NCBI RefSeq assembly: GCF_049310025.1
Contig: NZ_JBJYKD010000005.1
Span: forward strand, 73,737 to 137,736
Length of the DNA stretch: 64,000 nucleotides
From: JBJYKD01 sp049310025
GTDB taxonomy: Bacteria; Bacillota; Thermosediminibacteria; Thermosediminibacterales; Tepidanaerobacteraceae
Direction of reading: 5' to 3'
This document shows, piece after piece, positions 60,601-64,000 of the stretch. Below the pieces are notes generated by a model. That model made no database searches and was not told the origin of the DNA. It saw nothing but the letters and a program-made list of their open reading frames with translations. Each line of letters starts with the position of its first letter. Position 1 is the first letter of the stretch. A program made the position numbers and the translations under genes.

Positions 60601-61121
60601 TTGTTGAAGCTGAGTCCTTCAGGCAGTACTCCGTCCACCAGTGTTAAAGTAGCACCGGCTTCCTTGGTTTCAATCTTTGCACTGTAAGGTGTACCAATCT
60701 TGCCGATGTGCAGGGTGTGTGTTAAAACTGTTACATAGTCGTCAGTAGTGCTGCCGCTCTCCGGTGAGGTAAGCGGATCTACCTTGTACTTTTTAACGCG
60801 TTCATCATTGATGACACCGCTCCAGTTGAGGCCAAAGGCAAAGTCATAGGTATTGCCGTCGGAGTCCACATAGCACTCCATGTCGCGCGGCACATCCTCA
60901 TACTGCTCCTCGACAGCCGCCATGTCCTTAGGCATCTGTAAGGGCAGAAGACCTGATGGCTCCACTTTACCGCTGATGATGTCGAGAACGGCGTTATCAC
61001 TGGAAGCAAAACGCACCAGTATGGCGTCCGAAACAGCGTCTACTTCCGTGAATACCATTGGATTGTCAAGGTTTATCACCGCTATAACCGGCTTGTTGCC
61101 CATTGCTTCCTTGGTTTTCAA
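54615..61121 (-). CDS. Giant multi-modular GH3 enzyme, downstream 2168-residue part
   Basis: Modules in order: the last 115 residues of a first GH3 C-terminal domain (NKPVIAVINLDNPMVF onward), He_PIG Ig-like (about 125-215), FIVAR (220-285), two CHB_HEX_C modules (295-465), a second GH3 with IKHFAANNQETGR and nucleophile Asp 715 in MTDWGG plus an FnIII-like end, a third GH3 with VKHYIGEGY and nucleophile Asp 1508 in VITDYNA, a CBM6-like module (about 1854-1997; EYIKYYIDV-like GDYIKYYIDVPEDG), and two C-terminal CHB_HEX modules. GH3 enzymes remove beta-linked glucose, xylose or GlcNAc. The start is TTG 61121, but the frame continues upstream without one, so this is really the 3' part of the 61118-63925 gene broken by a frameshift. 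Confidence 0.85.
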   Translation of the reverse strand: MKTKEAMGNKPVIAVINLDNPMVFTEVDAVSDAILVRFASSDNAVLDIISGKVEPSGLLPLQMPKDMAAVEEQYEDVPRDMECYVDSDGNTYDFAFGLNWSGVINDERVKKYKVDPLTSPESGSTTDDYVTVLTHTLHIGKIGTPYSAKIETKEAGATLTLVDGVLPEGLSFNNGTISGTPAAGTHRFGNQLTIKASAEGKQDRIFRITLVVNETGPVNLADPNELSILLTLAKAKVESNYTSDTWAAFAEALEAAQAVYDNASASTQDEIDNAANALKNAMAALKRIGDEGPVLEKVATPTASVASGTYDEAINVTLSCATPGATIYYTTDGTTPTTQSARYNRSIIIRYNTTLKAIAVKADMENSDVAVYNYIIRVATPTATPGSNSYPSLPDGVILSCSTPDASIYYTTGPNAEATPDPSASTGTLYTGPIQVTESMTIKAVAVKSGAPDSYIAVFTYTIDPNIVQLTDEASIDAVMDQMTLEEKVSLLGGVSSGNRVAGAAGGTQPNLYYKYGIPGTSLADGPAGVRINALPPGLTDSQGNQLTRYATQFPNAAARAATWNVELGHEIGEAVGKELYYFGSDLWLAPGMNIHRHPLNGRNFEYYSEDPLLSGKFAAAEVNGLQSEGVGATIKHFAANNQETGRSNLITNIGQRALREIYLKGFEIAVKEAQPWAIMTAYNQINGYSCAQNPELTTTIVRDEWGFNGIIMTDWGGQGNSSYWGSDSPNAHSSLVKAGVDLSMPSGNPNNIIAGYNAGFLTMDEIDAAVRRFLQYIVKTPRFKGVPMSSDPNIYAEENEEVAYKTAVESMIILKNEEVNGKPALPLNGETILTIGNATNNMVRGGAGSGNVNIDTSRLVHLAQALKDEGKTVIDATTFDFPQVDSIVAVGGMGGDPAFKEMQPTREQLLDLVDSADSVIMTIRRGSAENIDVKKEKGAYYISDAERYLIETASEFCREQGKPFVVVLNMGGPIEIESWKDKADAILLAWEPGTVLAKPVAAVLVGKENPSGKLPTTFPIDVEGTAENSMPYVATGNEFGKTSAQGGVTYNEGIYVGYRYYDTFNVPVSYEFGYGKSYSTFEYSNLNLSSDTFNDTLNVTVDITNTSSVPGKEVVQLYVGAPGVSMHKPVKELKAFAKTKVLEGGETETLSFTLDAMSLASYDEDRDAWVAEPGVYTVYAAASSKDIRLTATFTVPNEIVVETAHDVLVPKVEINELRPETIEEVYKNPNAPVEDRVADLLSRMTLEEKVGQMLQPEVTYVTPEQVKNLYIGSVLSGGGADPKTGNEMQDWYDMVKPYVEASLQTRLGIPIIYGVDAVHGHSNIIGATIFPHNIGLGAIATGNLEEGVDIVKRIGAVTAEEMRVTGIRWNFAPCLANPQDISWGRTYEGFSEDLDIVAELGVAYVQGLQGDTIDELKNPNKAVATVKHYIGEGYTENGTNQGNVTSMTKEEVAEKLLKPYADTIAAGVRAVMPSFHSIQGVKMHASKYLLTDVLKEQLGFDGFVITDYNAIQQINVDEDGNPVSGLKNQLKVAINAGCDMLMQVSNYETCINHIKQLVADEQNNPGSGIPMSRIDDAVARILRVKFQAGLFDNPIDPNPAENPEIAEEIGSDEHRALAREAVRKSLVLLKNDEVNGSPILSQLKDMDKIFVAGKSADDIGIQCGGWTVQWQGAAGDITKGTTILEGIINAAGEEKVTYSADGTGAEGYDVAIVVVSEPPYAEGNGDDLNKLQLSSTDKATLANVKEAGIPIVMVLISGRPMVITEYLDDIDGLVAAWLPGTEGDGVADVLFGDQDFVGRLPMKWPYYFEAIPLVHEEEKYVLFDTGYGLTKNQATPELPDIPTHPHDTIPEKAEPVSIPGNIEAEIYTWNSGFRVATDTASGTTFINSFDEGDYIKYYIDVPEDGTYTVEFRYSATRDLNNAISIKDQNGNVLGTITLTKNSNLGQKVNWSTVTRDIELRAGSQLLTISLNALGTPAQGESWRGGPGKLDWIKIYEAVEPAVEKPTASPAPGTYGSEQTVELSCATEGAEIYYTTDGNDPATTVSESVYKYSAPIIINVSTTIKAIAVKEGVENSEIAVFKYTIKAATPTASVQPGAVQSGTQIELSCATEGAKIYYTLDGSEPDTTSKQYDGNPITINEDITIKAIAVKDGIESSEIATFVYTIQP

Positions 61122-63880
61122 AAGAACCTGATATGATGAGAAATTAGAGTAGCCGTAACTTTTCCGTTTTTGAAACTACGGTTGAGATACTTGCTGGAGT
61201 TATCCGTTATATTCCTGTAGTCACCGGCTACAGAAACATCGCGGGCTTTGACTGCAGTGTACTCGCTGTACTGCAGAGTCAATGGATAATATCCACTTGC
61301 TGCTGACCATCCACCGCCGAACATTCCGCTGCTGGGACTGATTGGGCTATTTAAAGTAACGATAGCAACATCCGCCTCATTGGGATCATCCACAACCGTA
61401 AAGTGGGTTTGAGCTCCTTTTAGCAAGTATTCACCTTTGTCATTTTTTGGAATATAAACTTTAGTAGTTTCTGCAAGAGGCAATATACTATTATGGTTCT
61501 TCAGCATGACAATGGACTTGACTTGTGCTTCATAACCTTTTTGTACAAACTCTTCATTGGCAACAATTTCCTCAGATTTTTCTTCATCGAGATATGGGTT
61601 TTCAAACAGGCCGGTCCTGAATATATTCTTGAGCAAGCGTGAAGCCGACTCTTCCATTTTCCGCCTGAAGTTTTCCTCGGTTCCTTCCGCCTTTGCAAGT
61701 TCAACGGCTTCCAGAATATACTGGGAAGTGTTTCGTCCACCGAACTGGTCAACGCCGGCCTCTATCAAAAGCTTAGAACGTTCCGCCGTGCTGAGAGATT
61801 CTATATCCAGCCCCCAGCCGCGTGTACCGTCAACACCCCAGTCGGTACAGATGACACCGTCAAAATTATATTTTTCACGCAGCAGGTCTGTAATAATATA
61901 TTCGCTGTAAGCATTTGCCAAATCTTTTCCAGAAGGATCCACATTGTATGAAATGGTGTAGTAGGGCATTACAGCGGTAGCCATCGTAGTCTGGTCGGCA
62001 GTACCTTGCAGTGCTCCATCAACAAACGGGATGAGATGCGCATCAAAGTTATTACCCGGGAATACCGAATATTTTCCGAAATCATTGTGCGCATCACGGC
62101 CGCCTTCACCGGCGCCGCCGCCCGGCCAGTGCTTGATCATTGCATTTACACTGTCATAGCCCCAACCAAGCAAATTGCCATTTTCGTCAAATGTTCCCTG
62201 GAAACCTCTTACATATGTATTAGTCATATCAGCCGCAAGTTTGGGATCTTCACCAAATGTACCGTTTATACGGTTCCAGCGGGGTTCTGTAGCAATATCT
62301 ATCTGCGGAGATAGTGCCGTAGTAATTCCCAATGCACGGTACTCCTTGGATGCTATCTTTCCAAACTCAAATACCAGTTCAGGATCGAATGTGGCTGCAA
62401 GACCGAGTGAATTGGGCCACAACGAAATCGTACCAGTATTCGCAGAATAGTACTCTACACCTACCGCAGCACTATGGCGCGGATCAGAGCTGTTATTGGC
62501 AGGTATACCAAGTCCCATCTTTTCGCATATTGCCTGAATATTATTGTTCCAGAGTGCTGCTATCCTGGCAGGGATCTCACCTGCAATCAATACATGCCTG
62601 AGGTCGTCATTGGCAAGGAATGTAACCTGGGCCTGTGTCGGAATGGAAGACGTCCAATTCCTCTGGTGGCTGCTGTACAGCATGAGGCCCGCTATTTCCT
62701 TATAGGACATTTTAGCAGCAAGATCCGCTGTACGGGTGTTAACATCCTTCCTCCAGTCTTCATAATCATCCAGTATTCCGTTGCCGTTTAAGTCCTTATA
62801 CACGCCATAGTTTACATTACCAGTCTGGAGATCAGCCTCCGGCACTTCGGAGTTATCCGACATCTTGCGGATCTTCACACCCGAGTAGGTGGAATAGCCT
62901 AGCTTCACTGTCTTTCCATCAGATGTGGTGGTGATATACCTGACATGGTCTTCTTCCATCCATTGCGCGTAAAGCGTGGTATCTTTGTTAATAGGTGTGC
63001 TTGTGTTGAAAGCCTCATACTGTCCGCCTTCGGGGGTTGTGTACCACCCGGCAAAAATGTGACCTTCCCATGTTGGATTTGCAGGAAGCGTTACCGTTTT
63101 GCCTTTTTCAACAGTCACAGGATCTGGAGCAGTGCCTGGCGCTCCGTTGAGATTAAAGGTAACTGTATAGCTGGCAGTTTCAGAAGTGATAGTATACGTA
63201 AATGTAGCAACAGGACTATCATACCAGCCGCTTTTTACTGCTATTGCTTTTATTGTTGTAGTGACATTTATAGTTATTGGAGCGGTGTAAAGCATACTAT
63301 TTCTGGTCGGCGTGCTGCCATCGGTTGTGTAATAAATACTGGCTCCTGAAGTAGCACAACTAAGTGTTACTGTTTGTGGTGTATCATAAGTTCCTGGTGA
63401 TGGTGACGCAGTGGGCGTAGCAACGGTCGATTTTTCTCTACTTCCGCCGCCGCCGCTGCTGGTCTTTTCTTCCTCTGTGATGGCTTCCTCAGCGTATGCT
63501 TTGCCGTCAACAGTCACGTTGTTTGCTTCGGATGCAATTTCTTTGATTCTTTCTTTCCCAACTATAGCGGTTCCATCTGCACCCGCTTCAACGGTTATAC
63601 TATCAACCGCAGAGTTATCTAATACTTCGATAATTGCTTTTTTGAGCGCTGATATATATGATACCGTAGAAGAGCCTTTTATAACAATGCGAACTTCTCC
63701 GCCTTTTTTATTAATTACAATTTCTTGCAATTTACTGTCTATTATTGTTATACTGTTTTTCCCACCGCCATTTATAAACGAACAGCCTTTTACTGTTACA
63801 TTCTCCAGGGTTACTTCGCCTTCGCCTATGCCTTCTGTCAAATATAAATCTCCAGTTATTGAAATATCTTTCAACACCAC
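61118..63880 (-). CDS. Giant multi-modular GH3 enzyme, upstream 920-residue part (5' truncated, frameshifted)
   Basis: Begins within a beta-helix-like region common in SLH surface proteins (DISITGDLYLTEGIGEGEV, VEAGADGTAIVGK), then a CHB_HEX_C module (about 150-225), an InlB/Listeria-Bacteroides repeat (about 230-305, GWYTTPEGGQYEAFN), and a GH3 catalytic domain with MIKHWPGGGAGEGG and nucleophile Asp 680 in VICTDWG. It ends VTATLISHHIRFF where the family continues in the frame of the next ORF (YGYSNFSSYQVLLKTKEAM), so one or two bases are missing near 61145-61160. GTG 63880 is not a natural start: the frame is open to 63925, where insertion-element sequence begins. The SLH anchor and signal peptide are lost or beyond the window. 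Confidence 0.8.
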   Translation of the reverse strand: MVLKDISITGDLYLTEGIGEGEVTLENVTVKGCSFINGGGKNSITIIDSKLQEIVINKKGGEVRIVIKGSSTVSYISALKKAIIEVLDNSAVDSITVEAGADGTAIVGKERIKEIASEANNVTVDGKAYAEEAITEEEKTSSGGGGSREKSTVATPTASPSPGTYDTPQTVTLSCATSGASIYYTTDGSTPTRNSMLYTAPITINVTTTIKAIAVKSGWYDSPVATFTYTITSETASYTVTFNLNGAPGTAPDPVTVEKGKTVTLPANPTWEGHIFAGWYTTPEGGQYEAFNTSTPINKDTTLYAQWMEEDHVRYITTTSDGKTVKLGYSTYSGVKIRKMSDNSEVPEADLQTGNVNYGVYKDLNGNGILDDYEDWRKDVNTRTADLAAKMSYKEIAGLMLYSSHQRNWTSSIPTQAQVTFLANDDLRHVLIAGEIPARIAALWNNNIQAICEKMGLGIPANNSSDPRHSAAVGVEYYSANTGTISLWPNSLGLAATFDPELVFEFGKIASKEYRALGITTALSPQIDIATEPRWNRINGTFGEDPKLAADMTNTYVRGFQGTFDENGNLLGWGYDSVNAMIKHWPGGGAGEGGRDAHNDFGKYSVFPGNNFDAHLIPFVDGALQGTADQTTMATAVMPYYTISYNVDPSGKDLANAYSEYIITDLLREKYNFDGVICTDWGVDGTRGWGLDIESLSTAERSKLLIEAGVDQFGGRNTSQYILEAVELAKAEGTEENFRRKMEESASRLLKNIFRTGLFENPYLDEEKSEEIVANEEFVQKGYEAQVKSIVMLKNHNSILPLAETTKVYIPKNDKGEYLLKGAQTHFTVVDDPNEADVAIVTLNSPISPSSGMFGGGWSAASGYYPLTLQYSEYTAVKARDVSVAGDYRNITDNSSKYLNRSFKNGKVTATLISHHIRFF

Positions 63881-63924
63881 CCCGGACTTTGTAACAATTG
63901 CCGTTCCTTCGATATTATCTCCAT

Positions 63925-64000
63925 TGAACCACCCTGCACTGGAGTGCAGGGAATTATTTGCGACTGAAAGTCGCTATTCAGGCTAAAGCCAGCTTAAGAA
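63925..64000 (-). mobile_element. Right end of an IS200/IS605-type (TnpB) element
   Basis: Read on the minus strand the last 75 bases hold three adjacent palindromes: GGCT/AGCC (63981-63990), GCGACT-GAA-AGTCGC (63960-63974) and CCCTGCACT-GG-AGTGCAGGG (63932-63951), the last followed by TGGTTCA, as at many IS605-family right ends. The GH3 gene frame begins exactly there, which explains its missing 5' end. The transposase genes would lie beyond the window. Confidence 0.55.

Noticed and set aside
54615..63500. Repeated DNA in the GH3 genes, first considered a CRISPR-like or tandem repeat
   Set aside because: The repeats are diverged CHB_HEX_C protein modules (TPTAS...YYTTDG), not short identical DNA repeats with spacers.

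Overview
The window reads as a chromosome segment of an anaerobic, probably thermophilic, Gram-positive clostridial bacterium (Thermosediminibacterales/Thermoanaerobacterales-like; this is inference from gene content). Support comes from pyruvate:ferredoxin oxidoreductase, an SLH-domain S-layer protein, DegS/DegU, DegV, a Tad pilus locus without a secretin, and a Gram-positive type LexA box. Most genes are on the minus strand. I see no rRNA, tRNA or CRISPR array.

Layout. 1-2.6 kb: start of a LevR-like sigma-54-interacting regulator cut by the edge, a CmpB-type membrane protein and murJ. 2.8-9.5 kb: an AT-rich catabolic island with a TRAP transporter (dctPQM), a zinc alcohol dehydrogenase and a PrpR-type sigma-54 activator; a good -24/-12 promoter lies between activator and dehydrogenase. 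9.6-9.9 kb: a SelW-like (Rdx) gene with an in-frame UGA in its CxxU motif and a second in-frame UAG. 10-23.5 kb: efflux region with a YbhGFSR-like ABC exporter plus TetR, a cupin, an MNT/HEPN pair, a TolC-like gene plus TetR, and an RND pump with lipoprotein adaptor. Three strong promoters here carry related TGAGTGA-type palindromes just after the -10 box. 23.5-25 kb: DUF2442/DUF4160 pair among decayed repeats. 25-29 kb: large S-layer gene with a strong promoter and a structured leader. 29-34.6 kb: small gene plus TetR, UbiA prenyltransferase, ATP-grasp ligase, MNT/HepT pair and VapBC.

34.6-45.4 kb: one long minus-strand block, flp-cpaA-tadE-tadG-cpaB-cpaE-tadA-tadB-tadC, followed by DUF192, a HAMP sensor and a DegS/DegU pair. 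This is a complete monoderm-type Tad/Flp pilus apparently co-transcribed with its own signalling genes; cpaE carries an apparent premature UGA. 45.5-54.4 kb: SOS-regulated dinB, nifJ, a CapA-like phosphatase, DegV, an orphan PTS EIIA and an XRE regulator. 54.6-63.9 kb: a giant secreted polysaccharide-degrading gene with three GH3 catalytic modules plus CBM-like, He_PIG, FIVAR and CHB_HEX modules. It is split by a frameshift near 61.13 kb, and its 5' end is replaced at about 63.925 kb by what looks like the right end of an IS200/IS605-type element.

How the genes work together: surface biology (S-layer, Tad pilus, GH3 enzyme), multidrug or amphiphile export under local TetR control, pyruvate fermentation, and several toxin-antitoxin-like pairs. 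The efflux set (RND, adaptor and TolC-like protein) is notable because nothing else in the window points to an outer membrane.
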